A stretch of 5,785 bases of DNA, taken from NCBI GenBank assembly GCA_023406965.1, contig JAEXTI010000056.1:1-5785 (forward strand). The letters run 5' to 3'. The stretch's first letter is position 1, and the number at the start of each line of letters is the position of its first letter. The DNA comes from Chloroflexota bacterium. GTDB taxonomy: Bacteria; Chloroflexota; Anaerolineae; Anaerolineales; Anaerolineaceae. Made by a program: the position numbers and the translations under genes. This document shows, piece by piece, positions 1 to 5,785 of the stretch. The notes beneath the pieces were generated by a model. It saw only the letters and a program-made list of their open reading frames with translations. It searched no databases and was not told where the DNA came from.

Positions 1-901
1 AGCGCCCCAGCACCAGTGAACTCTGGCGCAGGTCGTCCCAGCCGCCTTCGCCGCCGATGAGCACCTGCACGCCGCCTACCATATTATTGGTTTGCACGGT
101 TCGTGCCAACAGGTCCTGTAAAACAGAACGTTCTTCCAGCACCCTTAGTGCCCGGCGCGCCTCTTCCGGGTTGATGAACTCGGGTTCGGCCAGCACGTTG
201 GATAATCCATCCAGGTAAATTTCGCCGGCGGCGGCCTGGTTGGATTGGCCTAGTGCTTCTACCAGCGGGTCGATAAACTCGAGGGCCAGCCCGCTGAAAG
301 CGCCGCGCTGGGCGCGCACCCCGGCAGAGTCACGCTCCTGGCATAGGCGGGTGATTGCATCTGCCGTGGCGGAGAGCTGCTCCTGGGTGACGGGTTCGCT
401 GAGCGTCAGGAAGCGCTGACGAATTTCACCGCCCACGATCACCACCACCATCAACACCTGCCGTCCGCGGGTGGAGATCAACTCCAGGTGCTTCAGGCGG
501 GTCACCTCGGGGTGGGGCGCGGTCACCAGTGAGGCTGCCCGCGACTGGTAGGCCAGCACCGAGGCTGCCAGCTTCATCCATTGATCCACATCGTTGTGCA
601 TCTGGGAGAACTGGTGAGTGATGGTGTGGCGCACGGTGTCTGGCAGGCTAGTTTCCTGCATCAAGCGCCCAACGAAATAGCGATAGCCCTCTTCGGTGGG
701 CACGCGCCCGGCTGAGGTGTGCGGCTGGCGCAGGTAGCCCATTTCAGTCAAGGCTGCCAGTTCATTACGCACAGTGGCCGAACTCATATCCAGATTGTAA
801 TGATCTACCAGATTGCGCGAACCGACCGGGGCCGCCGTACGGGCGTACTCGTGCACGATCAGGGCTAATAAAAAGCGTTGTCGTTCGCTCGGTTCTTGCA
901 T
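1..901 (-). CDS. hrcA: HrcA, heat-inducible transcription repressor (3' end cut by window edge)
   Basis: HrcA is a cytoplasmic dimeric repressor that binds the CIRCE operator upstream of chaperone genes and is kept active by GroEL. The frame was translated by hand from the minus strand: 300 codons are present and it is still open at position 1. Family members are usually about 340-350 residues, so roughly the last 40-50 are missing. The N-terminal winged-helix DNA-binding part covers about residues 5-77 and holds the family signature: SSATVRNELAALTEMGYL at 40-57, then QPHTSAGRVPT at 59-69 and GYRYF at 72-76. The later GAF-like region ends near the edge with a VLIGGEGG-type segment typical of the family. 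The ATG at 901 has an AAGGA Shine-Dalgarno at 907-911 with a 5-nt gap. A CIRCE element and a promoter lie directly upstream, which independently supports the call and implies autoregulation. Downstream partners such as grpE and dnaK would be outside the window. Confidence 0.96.
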   Translation of the reverse strand, partial: MQEPSERQRFLLALIVHEYARTAAPVGSRNLVDHYNLDMSSATVRNELAALTEMGYLRQPHTSAGRVPTEEGYRYFVGRLMQETSLPDTVRHTITHQFSQMHNDVDQWMKLAASVLAYQSRAASLVTAPHPEVTRLKHLELISTRGRQVLMVVVIVGGEIRQRFLTLSEPVTQEQLSATADAITRLCQERDSAGVRAQRGAFSGLALEFIDPLVEALGQSNQAAAGEIYLDGLSNVLAEPEFINPEEARRALRVLEERSVLQDLLARTVQTNNMVGGVQVLIGGEGGWDDLRQSSLVLGR

Positions 902-916
902 CTGCGTCCTTGTTTT

Positions 917-947
917 TATTAGCACTCTCGCCATGAGAGTGCTAATA
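917..947. promoter_or_regulatory. CIRCE operator (HrcA binding site)
   Basis: The consensus CIRCE is TTAGCACTC, nine bases, then GAGTGCTAA, and both arms match perfectly here (919-927 and 937-945, spacer 928-936). The palindrome extends on both sides to 13-bp arms (917-929 and 935-947) around a 5-nt centre. It lies between the predicted hrcA promoter and its start codon, ending 15 nt before the ATG, so it falls in the transcribed leader at roughly +5 to +35. HrcA bound here should block hrcA transcription, and the same sequence can fold as a hairpin in the mRNA just before the Shine-Dalgarno. Confidence 0.97.
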
Positions 948-958
948 CTACGTCAAGA

Positions 959-987
959 ATCATACCATGCAAAAAAACACGAGTCAA
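959..987 (-). promoter_or_regulatory. hrcA promoter, sigma70 type
   Basis: On the minus strand TTGACT (982-987) is followed after exactly 17 nt by TATGAT (959-964); each differs from the consensus hexamer by one base. The predicted start of transcription is near 951-953, directly upstream of CIRCE, which is the usual layout for HrcA-controlled genes using the vegetative sigma factor. The spacer holds a run of seven T on the minus strand. No other gene start competes for this promoter. Confidence 0.85.
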
Positions 988-1064
988 GAAATGGGGGAAG
1001 TTCTAAGAAAACTCTGATAATTGCCCAGGAACGCCTCAAATTCGTTTGGTAGTTGTGACAGGTT

Positions 1065-2795
1065 TCATGGATCGATCATAAAACCCTTCTGCATATCACG
1101 CGGATCAATGAGTCGCAGGCTGGGCAGAAAATCTTGCGAACGGGTACAGGGTAGTTCGGCATACCAGCATTGGTCTGAGGATTCGCCGGAGGTTTGCACA
1201 TCCAGGCCCGAAAGGGTCTGGCGGGTTGGAAACTCGGCCGGTTGGTAGCGCCTTTCGAGCAGTTCGCTTTCCCCAAGCGGATAAAGGATTTCTCCAGCCT
1301 CTGGGCGCTGAATATAGAATTGATTGGGATTGAGCCAGAGGGTCAAGGCAAGCAGGCCTGCGCTGGTCAACAGAGTCGCTTGCACTTTGTTGCTTTCAAT
1401 TAACATGTGCGCGGCAAACAGGGCAGTCGCGATCAACTGCAACCATAGAGCTGCTCCAGAAAAGCGGTAGTCAGGAGCCAGCCAGAACCAATACACGCTG
1501 GACAATAAACTGGCCGCAAACAATAGGAAGCTGCCTGAATGAAGTTTAACTTTTTTACGAAAAGCCACCAGCCATCCAAAATTAAACACCCACAACGCCG
1601 CGGTGATAAAAAGAGAACGTTGAACCGCAGTGTGCGGGAACATATGCCACCATTGACGGAACCAGGCCATGTCGCCGCTGTAAACAATGCTGTTGCTTAC
1701 GGTGCGCGCCCACTCCGTGATTCCTGGCGCAATAGGCGTAGTCAGCGCCAGTGGCATTCGCCAGGATAATGGAAGGGAAAGTGCCGTGCTAGGGAATAAT
1801 AAGTAACCGCTTAAGATGCCATTGCGAGTTATCCACGGGAGCAGAAGGAGCGCGGCTAAGGCAAAGCACGCCGCGAATGAACGCCCATCTTCTTTTGCAA
1901 CCCGGCCAAAGCGCACACGGATGGAAATCAAAGCCGCCAGGAGAAGGCTGAGCCCAAAGATTGCAAAGCTCAGTTTAACGGTTACGCTAACGCAAGCGAT
2001 CAGGGTTAAGAACTTAAGCCGGTCAAATGCCTGCGTTTTGTTATCACTCTCCACAAGCCTCAGAAAAGCCCCGGCAGCAACCACCTGGAGCATGAAAATC
2101 ATTGCGTCGGTCGAGTATCCGGCGAAAAAGACATGGTTAAACTGCCACAGCATGATGGGCAGCATCCAGGTATAAAAAAGATTGGAAAGCTTCACCGGTT
2201 CTGCCGGGCGAAACATCTGAAAAAAGCCATTGGCCCCTGCCAGAATGAGCACGAGGGCCGGGATGGTGGTCGCCAGATAATAAGCCCGATCAGCGAACGG
2301 CCCCCAATTGATCAAAGCTGCGTAAAGTAGGTTGGAGTTATTGAAAGCCAGGCGGTGGTGCAGATTGCCCAAACCGGGCACAATGGCGTATTGATTCAAC
2401 CAGCGCACCACCTGCATGTGGTACAAGCCGTGATCATAAGCGGGGGAGTCAAACATGACATGGCTGGAAAGAATCACCAGCGGGATCATGGCCAGCCCAC
2501 CTGCGAATGTGATGCGCCCCCAGCCCCATTTCATGAGTAGAGACTGCAAAATTTTGCGCGCGCGATACCATCCGGCCAGGCTGGCAACCAGAATTACGAA
2601 GAAAGCCGCCCCGCTGACGGGAAAGACCAGGTGCCAAATCTGTAAAAATGCAATGATCATCGCCCAGCCAACCCAAAAACTGTGCAGCAGTGTTTCGAAG
2701 TTCACCTGCTCCAATCGACTGGCTCGCGAAAAGAGTATGCCGGCTCCAATCCAGATAAAAACCAGGACAATGCATGAGAGGATGATATAGAGCAT
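1065..2795 (-). CDS. Polytopic membrane protein, LIC_10190-like, possible GT-C type glycosyltransferase
   Basis: The 576-residue protein has about 11-13 hydrophobic segments, for example near residues 2-22, 36-57, 95-115, 170-190, 262-290, 307-325, 394-413, 421-441 and 446-465. The long first periplasmic-type loop (about 116-155) carries FDSPAYDHGLYHMQ, then VPGLGNLHHRLAFNNS. This pattern recalls the LIC_10190 family of membrane proteins. Acidic residues in a first outer loop are also a hallmark of GT-C glycosyltransferases, which move sugars from lipid carriers, so such a role is plausible but inferred. A PDYRF motif sits at 441-445. The soluble tail (about 500-576) holds DQCWYAELPCT and LRLIDPR, which I also associate with this family. 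The ATG at 2795 is the first possible start because an in-frame TAA lies four codons before it; only a weak AAAGA stands as Shine-Dalgarno. No clear terminator follows before the hrcA promoter. By eye its GC is lower than that of lysS or the zinc-ribbon gene. Confidence 0.85.
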   Translation of the reverse strand: MLYIILSCIVLVFIWIGAGILFSRASRLEQVNFETLLHSFWVGWAMIIAFLQIWHLVFPVSGAAFFVILVASLAGWYRARKILQSLLMKWGWGRITFAGGLAMIPLVILSSHVMFDSPAYDHGLYHMQVVRWLNQYAIVPGLGNLHHRLAFNNSNLLYAALINWGPFADRAYYLATTIPALVLILAGANGFFQMFRPAEPVKLSNLFYTWMLPIMLWQFNHVFFAGYSTDAMIFMLQVVAAGAFLRLVESDNKTQAFDRLKFLTLIACVSVTVKLSFAIFGLSLLLAALISIRVRFGRVAKEDGRSFAACFALAALLLLPWITRNGILSGYLLFPSTALSLPLSWRMPLALTTPIAPGITEWARTVSNSIVYSGDMAWFRQWWHMFPHTAVQRSLFITAALWVFNFGWLVAFRKKVKLHSGSFLLFAASLLSSVYWFWLAPDYRFSGAALWLQLIATALFAAHMLIESNKVQATLLTSAGLLALTLWLNPNQFYIQRPEAGEILYPLGESELLERRYQPAEFPTRQTLSGLDVQTSGESSDQCWYAELPCTRSQDFLPSLRLIDPRDMQKGFMIDP

Positions 2796-2847
2796 ACGAA
2801 TTCTTTATAGGAAAAGTGGGGATTGACCTACCTGAAGTCTGGAGATG

Positions 2848-2856
2848 ATTATACCA
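2848..2856 (-). promoter_or_regulatory. Extended -10 promoter, probably for the membrane protein gene
   Basis: On the minus strand the string TGGTATAAT gives a perfect TATAAT (2848-2853) with the TG of an extended -10 element. No good -35 hexamer stands 16-18 nt upstream, which extended -10 promoters can tolerate. The predicted start of transcription near 2841 would leave a leader of about 45 nt before the ATG at 2795. Confidence 0.6.
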
Positions 2857-2963
2857 AGAAGATCTGTAGAGGCTCGGCCGGGGGCGGAAGAACCCCGAAA
2901 TTTTCTCATTGGGCCGTTCTCAAAAACATTGATACTTTCTATAGCTCTACCCGGCTTGAAATG

Positions 2964-2972
2964 TGTTAATAT
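2964..2972 (+). promoter_or_regulatory. Candidate extended -10 promoter for the zinc-ribbon protein gene
   Basis: TGTTAATAT combines a TG extension with a TAATAT hexamer, and an overlapping TATAAC (2970-2975) is an alternative. Neither has a convincing -35 at normal spacing. The position, about 30-40 nt before the Shine-Dalgarno of the gene at 3007, is suitable. The 211-bp gap 2796-3006 separates two divergent genes and must hold both promoters; apart from these two sites I see only a weak 5-bp stem at 2879-2897. Confidence 0.35.
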
Positions 2973-3006
2973 AACGTCAGTTCGGTTTAAATTTTGGAGG
3001 ACTTGA

Positions 3007-3954
3007 ATGGACGACCCCGTGTTTGCCAAACTCAGCGCCGATCAAATGGCTGCGCTGAACGACGAGCAGAAAGCCATTTTTAGCTTGTTGGTGCCCAGCG
3101 ACCAGAATTTCTTCGCGGCCACATTCAAGCCCGCCGACTTGCCGGTGGTGCTGGAGCGCAAGGGTGAGATCATGCGCCGTAATCAGGAATCCCGCGAGCG
3201 GCTCGAGCAGCTCAAAGCGGCCATGGCCCAAAATGCCGCGGCGCTGCCGCCTGTTGCGGGCGAGGGTCTGGGCAACGCGCTGGGCATGGCGGGCGCATTG
3301 GGCCTGGGCGCGGCGGCAGCCGTAGCCAGTGACAACACGGCCCACTACCGCGGCGTGCAACCCGCAGACCTGGCCCCGGCGCTGCGCAGTGAGTTTGGCA
3401 GCGGCAACACCACCATCTCCTTCTCAGGCGCCGAAGACGCGCTGCTGGCCTCGGTAGGCATTCTGACCGACCGCGGCGCGGTGACGGCCATGACCGTGCA
3501 ATTGACCTCTCGAGACGATGGAATCGAGGTGCGCGTCAATGACCTGACCCGCCAGGGCGTGCTGGAAACCGTAAAAGAAGGGGCTAAGAACCTGGTGGGG
3601 TTGGCCGGACAGGGGCTGAGTCTGCTCACCGGGCGCAAGGACCCCGCCCGCATCTATAACGCCGCCAAACAAGCCGTTGAAAACGGTTCGGACCTGGCCG
3701 AGGTGGCGGGCAACTTCAAGCTCAAGGAGCGCGCCTGGAAGGTGATCAAAGCGACCGCCGAGAGCCTGGAGAAAGCCCACTTGAGCCGCATGAAAGAAGA
3801 ACGCGAGGCTCGCGAGCGCCTGGAGAAGGCCTGGGATTCTTACTACAACTGCCCCAACTGCAGGGTGAGCTTTGCCGACGTGGATTCGGCTTGCCGCGTG
3901 TGCGGCACCGACCGCCCGGATCAGCCGGTGAAGCCCGATCCGCGCAGACAGTAA
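3007..3954 (+). CDS. Unrecognised protein with glycine zipper, charged helix and C-terminal zinc ribbon
   Basis: I do not recognise a characterised family for this 315-residue protein. The start is well set: GGAGG at 2996-3000 lies 6 nt before the ATG. Residues 1-75 look helical and charged. Residues 85-107 are rich in Gly and Ala, with glycines spaced G85-x3-G89-x3-G93 (a glycine zipper) that could pack against or insert into a membrane. Residues 133-180 look strand-forming, followed by an amphipathic stretch at about 183-208. Residues 240-275 form a highly charged, probably coiled-coil helix leading into a zinc ribbon, Cys282-x2-Cys285-x10-Cys296-x2-Cys299, and a polar Pro-rich tail. No signal peptide is visible, so it is probably cytoplasmic or attached to the inner face of the membrane. 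It is a single-gene unit, divergent from the membrane protein gene and convergent with lysS. The zinc ribbon could serve protein or nucleic-acid contacts; which one cannot be told from sequence. Confidence 0.85.
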   Translation: MDDPVFAKLSADQMAALNDEQKAIFSLLVPSDQNFFAATFKPADLPVVLERKGEIMRRNQESRERLEQLKAAMAQNAAALPPVAGEGLGNALGMAGALGLGAAAAVASDNTAHYRGVQPADLAPALRSEFGSGNTTISFSGAEDALLASVGILTDRGAVTAMTVQLTSRDDGIEVRVNDLTRQGVLETVKEGAKNLVGLAGQGLSLLTGRKDPARIYNAAKQAVENGSDLAEVAGNFKLKERAWKVIKATAESLEKAHLSRMKEEREARERLEKAWDSYYNCPNCRVSFADVDSACRVCGTDRPDQPVKPDPRRQ

Positions 3955-3966
3955 TCAATAAATTTA

Positions 3967-4111
3967 GACCCTAAGTATCTATCCTAAAATTATTGGGGAA
4001 GTTGCAATTTTGAGGTTGTTGCAGGGTGCTTCGCATCCCGCAACAACCTCAAAATTGCTTACCTTCCGAATTTTAGGATAGGTTCTAAGGTTTTTCAAAA
4101 CCCTTAGGGTC
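3967..4111. repeat. Nested long palindrome between convergent genes, MITE-like
   Basis: Several inverted repeats are nested round one centre near 4031. The outermost arms are GACCCTAAG (3967-3975) and CTTAGGGTC (4103-4111), 9 bp and perfect. The next are CTATCCTAAAATT (3979-3991) with its complement at 4069-4081, 13 bp and perfect; counting imperfect pairs these arms extend to 3970-3991 and 4069-4090 with 19 of 22 matching. Then come GGAAG (3997-4001) with CTTCC (4063-4067), and the 19-bp core. The right side holds about 20 extra bases between the outer two arms. The gap has no gene. It resembles a non-coding dispersed palindromic element or small MITE, but I see no clear target-site duplication and no second copy in this window, so mobility is inferred. 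Confidence 0.75.
4004..4058. repeat. Perfect 19-bp inverted repeat, core hairpin of the palindrome
   Basis: GCAATTTTGAGGTTGTTGC at 4004-4022 is matched base for base by its reverse complement at 4040-4058. Within the loop the pairing continues after one A-C mismatch: 4024-4029 with 4033-4038, including one G-T pair, leaving a 3-nt loop TTC. The total stem is about 25 pairs. It can form on either strand, and neither side is directly followed by a T-tract, so alone it is not a standard intrinsic terminator. Confidence 0.9.
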
Positions 4112-4117
4112 TTTTTT
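4085..4117 (+). terminator. Likely intrinsic terminator for the zinc-ribbon protein gene
   Basis: CTAAGG (4085-4090) pairs with CCTTAG (4102-4107), with three further inner A-T pairs (4092-4094 with 4098-4100) after a mismatch. TTTTTT follows at 4112-4117. The gap of four bases between this stem and the T-tract is unusual; if instead the outer arms 3967-3975 and 4103-4111 pair, the T-tract follows the stem directly. The orientation suits the plus-strand gene ending at 3954. For lysS, arriving from the other side, no T-tract follows the stem on the minus strand. Confidence 0.6.
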
Positions 4118-4123
4118 GTAAAT

Positions 4124-5641
4124 CTATTCTTCCGCAGAACCGCGCAGGTGCGGGAACAGTAGCACCTCGCGGATGGTGCGCTGGTTGGTGAGCAGCATGG
4201 CCAAACGGTCCACACCCATGCCAAAGCCACCGCAAGGCGGCATACCGTAGGACATGGCTTGCAGATAATCCTCGTCCATCGGATGGCGCTCCTCATCGTC
4301 GGCTTCATAGGCCCGGCCCATCTCGAGGAAGCGCGACTCTTGATCGAGCGGGTCGTTCAACTCGGTGAAGGCGTTGCACAATTCCATGCCCGCCACATAA
4401 CCCTCAAAGCGTTCCACGGTATTGGGATCGCCGGGCAGACCCTTGGCCAGCGGCGAGATGTCGCGTGGGTAGTTATATAGGAAGGTCGGCTGGATGAGGG
4501 TCGGCTCGAGGAAATCGCTCAGCAGTGCGTCGATCAATTTGCCGCGGGGCGAACCGGGTTTGACGTTGATGCCTTTGGCGCGCATGGCTTCGGCCAGAGC
4601 CTCGCCGGTGGGGTACAGGCTGATGTCGATGCCGGCGGTGTCGAGGATGCCCTGGCGCAGTTCCAGACGCCGCCAGGGTGGATTGAAGTCCAGTTCCTGG
4701 CCGTCATAGACCACAGTGCGTTTTCCCAGTACCTCGTCGCACACGGCTGCGATCATCTGCTCGGTCAACTCCATGACCTTGAGGTAATCGGCGTAGCCCC
4801 AGTAGAACTCCAACTGGGTAAACTCGGGGTTATGCTTGAAGGACACACCCTCATTGCGGAAATCGCGGCCAATCTCGTAGACGCGCTCCAGGCCGCCCAC
4901 CAGCAAGCGTTTCAGGTACAGCTCAAAGGAAATGCGCAGATAAAGGTTTTGTTTGAGCTGGTTGTGGAAGGTGACGAACGGCCGCGCTGCCGCGCCGCCG
5001 TAAATGGGTTGCAAGATGGGCGTCTCGACTTCCAAGAAGCCGTTGTCGTCCAGAAAGCGGCGCAGAGCCGTGACGGTTTTGGCGCGCGCGCGGAACACTT
5101 CGCGCACTTCGGCATTGACAGCCAAATCGGCGTAGCGCTGGCGGTAACGCGTTTCAGGATCGGTGAGCCCGGCGTGGCGCACCACTTGCCCGTCCACCAC
5201 CTCGTCCTTGGCGGCAGGCAGGGGTTTGATGGCCTTGGCCAGCATGGCAAAGGCCTGCACCTGCACGCTCACCTCGCCGGTGCGCGTGCGGATCATGGCA
5301 CCCTCGGCCTGGATGAAGTCGCCCAGGTCGAACTGTTCACGGAAGCGGTCCAAAGCTTCTTCACCCAGCTCATTGACGCGCAGGAACAGTTGCAGGCGGC
5401 CCCAGCCGTCTTCGATGTGCGCGAAGCACAGCTTGCCCATCAAGCGCTCGGAGCGCAGGCGCCCGCCCACGCTGACCTTGACCGGCTCAGTGCTGCCGGC
5501 GGCTTCGGCCTGCTCGAATAAGGCAATGGCCTCGGCGGTGGTGTGGGTCACGTTTGAGCGCGTCGGGTAGGGCTCCATCCCGGCGGCGCGCATGGCCTCG
5601 ATTTTGGCGACACGGATTTTTTCTAGATCGTTGAGTTCCAT
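4124..5641 (-). CDS. lysS: Lysyl-tRNA synthetase, class II
   Basis: This cytoplasmic enzyme charges tRNA-Lys with lysine using ATP. The 505 residues match the usual length of bacterial LysS (about 490-510). An N-terminal OB-fold anticodon-binding domain spans about 54-135, with VGGRLRSERLMGKLCFAHI. The class II catalytic core follows: motif 1 around 201-208 (GFLEVETP) with the GGAAARPF stretch at 215-222, motif 2 from 259 (RDFRNEG, then KHNPEFTQLEF), and motif 3 at 471-480 (GGFGMGVDRL) with its conserved arginine at 479. ELCNAFTELNDP at 420-431 is the usual lysine and ATP pocket segment. All key motifs are intact. The ATG at 5641 has AAGGAG at 5650-5655, 8 nt upstream. greA lies just upstream on the same strand, a common pairing in several bacterial phyla, but a strong terminator stands between the two. 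There is no convincing promoter between that terminator and the start codon. Confidence 0.98.
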   Translation of the reverse strand: MELNDLEKIRVAKIEAMRAAGMEPYPTRSNVTHTTAEAIALFEQAEAAGSTEPVKVSVGGRLRSERLMGKLCFAHIEDGWGRLQLFLRVNELGEEALDRFREQFDLGDFIQAEGAMIRTRTGEVSVQVQAFAMLAKAIKPLPAAKDEVVDGQVVRHAGLTDPETRYRQRYADLAVNAEVREVFRARAKTVTALRRFLDDNGFLEVETPILQPIYGGAAARPFVTFHNQLKQNLYLRISFELYLKRLLVGGLERVYEIGRDFRNEGVSFKHNPEFTQLEFYWGYADYLKVMELTEQMIAAVCDEVLGKRTVVYDGQELDFNPPWRRLELRQGILDTAGIDISLYPTGEALAEAMRAKGINVKPGSPRGKLIDALLSDFLEPTLIQPTFLYNYPRDISPLAKGLPGDPNTVERFEGYVAGMELCNAFTELNDPLDQESRFLEMGRAYEADDEERHPMDEDYLQAMSYGMPPCGGFGMGVDRLAMLLTNQRTIREVLLFPHLRGSAEE

Positions 5642-5649
5642 ACTTTCTG

Positions 5650-5655
5650 CTCCTT
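5650..5655 (-). promoter_or_regulatory. lysS Shine-Dalgarno, abutting a terminator U-tract
   Basis: On the minus strand AAGGAG stands 8 nt before the lysS ATG and fixes that start. It is unusual because only two bases (5656-5657) separate it from the seven-T run of the upstream terminator, so any lysS mRNA carrying this site with a normal leader must include the terminator hairpin or begin inside it. Confidence 0.85.
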
Positions 5656-5657
5656 AT

Positions 5658-5691
5658 AAAAAAAGCCCCGCCCAGGAAATCCGGGCGGGGC
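5658..5691 (-). terminator. Strong intrinsic terminator between greA and lysS, possible attenuator
   Basis: Read on the minus strand, GCCCCGCCC (5683-5691) pairs perfectly with GGGCGGGGC (5665-5673) over 9 bp, all G-C, with a 9-nt loop, followed at once by seven T (5658-5664). It begins 18 nt after the greA stop codon, so it terminates greA transcripts. Because it lies entirely inside what must be the lysS leader, it may also limit or regulate lysS. Just upstream GGGGC (5702-5706, minus strand) could pair with the first five bases of the rising arm (5687-5691), a possible but short competing stem. Confidence 0.9.
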
Positions 5692-5709
5692 GGTATACTT
5701 TGCCCCTGG

Positions 5710-5785
5710 TTAACCAATCTTCAAAATCCGCACGGCGTAAGAGCCTTGCGGAGCTTCAACCTGTACCCGGTCGCCTTCTTTTTTG
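5710..5785 (-). CDS. greA: GreA transcription elongation factor, C-terminal end only
   Basis: GreA rescues stalled RNA polymerase by stimulating cleavage of the backtracked transcript. Only 24 codons and the TAA stop (5710-5712) lie in the window. They read KKEGDRVQVEAPQG and then SYAVRILKIG, which matches the end of the C-terminal FKBP-like domain of GreA: a GD-V-V-APGG-type turn and a final strand ending in ILKI. The coiled-coil N-terminal domain that enters the polymerase channel is off the right edge. The position directly upstream of lysS on the same strand supports the call. GreB or a related Gre-family protein cannot be fully excluded from so short a piece. Confidence 0.85.
   Translation of the reverse strand, partial: KKEGDRVQVEAPQGSYAVRILKIG

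Noticed and set aside
951..956. A second TTGACG on the minus strand as an alternative hrcA -35
   Set aside because: No -10 hexamer follows at 16-18 nt, and it falls at the start site predicted from the much better TTGACT/TATGAT pair.
813..1052. A 79-codon plus-strand frame across the hrcA start and CIRCE
   Set aside because: It reads through the start of hrcA, the CIRCE operator and the promoter in antisense and shows no protein-like pattern.
1433..1687. An alternative minus-strand frame inside the membrane protein gene, checked as a sign of frameshift
   Set aside because: The main 576-codon frame is continuous with coherent membrane segments and family motifs at both ends, so no frameshift is needed.
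2879..2897. CGGGG/CCCCG stem in the divergent region as a terminator or operator
   Set aside because: The stem is only 5 bp with a 9-nt loop and no T-tract, and both neighbouring genes point away from it.
3967..4111. CRISPR array or insertion-sequence remnant at the palindrome
   Set aside because: There are no regularly spaced direct repeats, no transposase frame and no clear target-site duplication; only nested inverted repeats are present.
3979..4308. A 109-codon minus-strand frame running from lysS into the palindrome
   Set aside because: It is an out-of-frame shadow of the lysS 3' end extended through non-coding palindrome sequence.
4832..5521. A 229-codon open frame on the plus strand opposite lysS
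   Set aside because: It lies wholly antisense to an intact, motif-complete lysS, has a low-complexity Ala/Gln/His-rich product and no Shine-Dalgarno; it is a by-product of the codon bias of lysS.
5642..5709. Lysine riboswitch or T-box leader upstream of lysS
   Set aside because: The gap between the greA stop and the lysS start is only 68 nt, too short for either, and no T-box motif is visible.

Overview
The window looks like a chromosomal housekeeping stretch of a moderately GC-rich bacterium. A HrcA/CIRCE heat-shock locus, a greA-lysS pair and the style of the LysS and membrane proteins together suggest Chloroflexota, perhaps Anaerolineae. This taxonomic guess comes from memory of protein families and is only moderately secure; no search was run.

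Layout, left to right. (1) 1-901, minus: hrcA, the heat-shock repressor, running off the left edge without its last few dozen codons. It has a near-consensus sigma70-type promoter (959-987) and a perfect CIRCE operator (919-945) in its leader, so it is almost certainly autoregulated. Any grpE/dnaK/dnaJ genes would lie beyond the left edge. (2) 1065-2795, minus: a 576-residue polytopic membrane protein of the LIC_10190-like type, with a GT-C-like first loop; its GC content is visibly lower than that of its neighbours. (3) 2796-3006: a divergent promoter region. (4) 3007-3954, plus: an unrecognised 315-residue protein with a glycine zipper, a charged helix and a C-terminal four-cysteine zinc ribbon. 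(5) 3955-4123: the gap between two convergent genes, almost filled by a nested palindrome of about 145 bp and ending in a T-tract terminator. (6) 4124-5641, minus: lysS, complete class II lysyl-tRNA synthetase. (7) 5658-5691: a strong intrinsic terminator on the minus strand between greA and lysS, whose U-tract ends 2 nt before the lysS Shine-Dalgarno. (8) 5710-5785, minus: the last 24 codons and stop of greA.

How the parts relate: hrcA is a self-contained stress-regulatory unit. greA and lysS form a conserved-style transcription/translation pair in which lysS seems to depend on read-through of a terminator. The membrane protein and the zinc-ribbon protein are divergently transcribed and share an upstream region, but nothing in the sequence shows that they act together. 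No CRISPR array, tRNA, rRNA, transposase or phage gene is visible. The points most worth a second look are the nested palindrome, the terminator placed against the lysS ribosome binding site, and the orphan zinc-ribbon protein.
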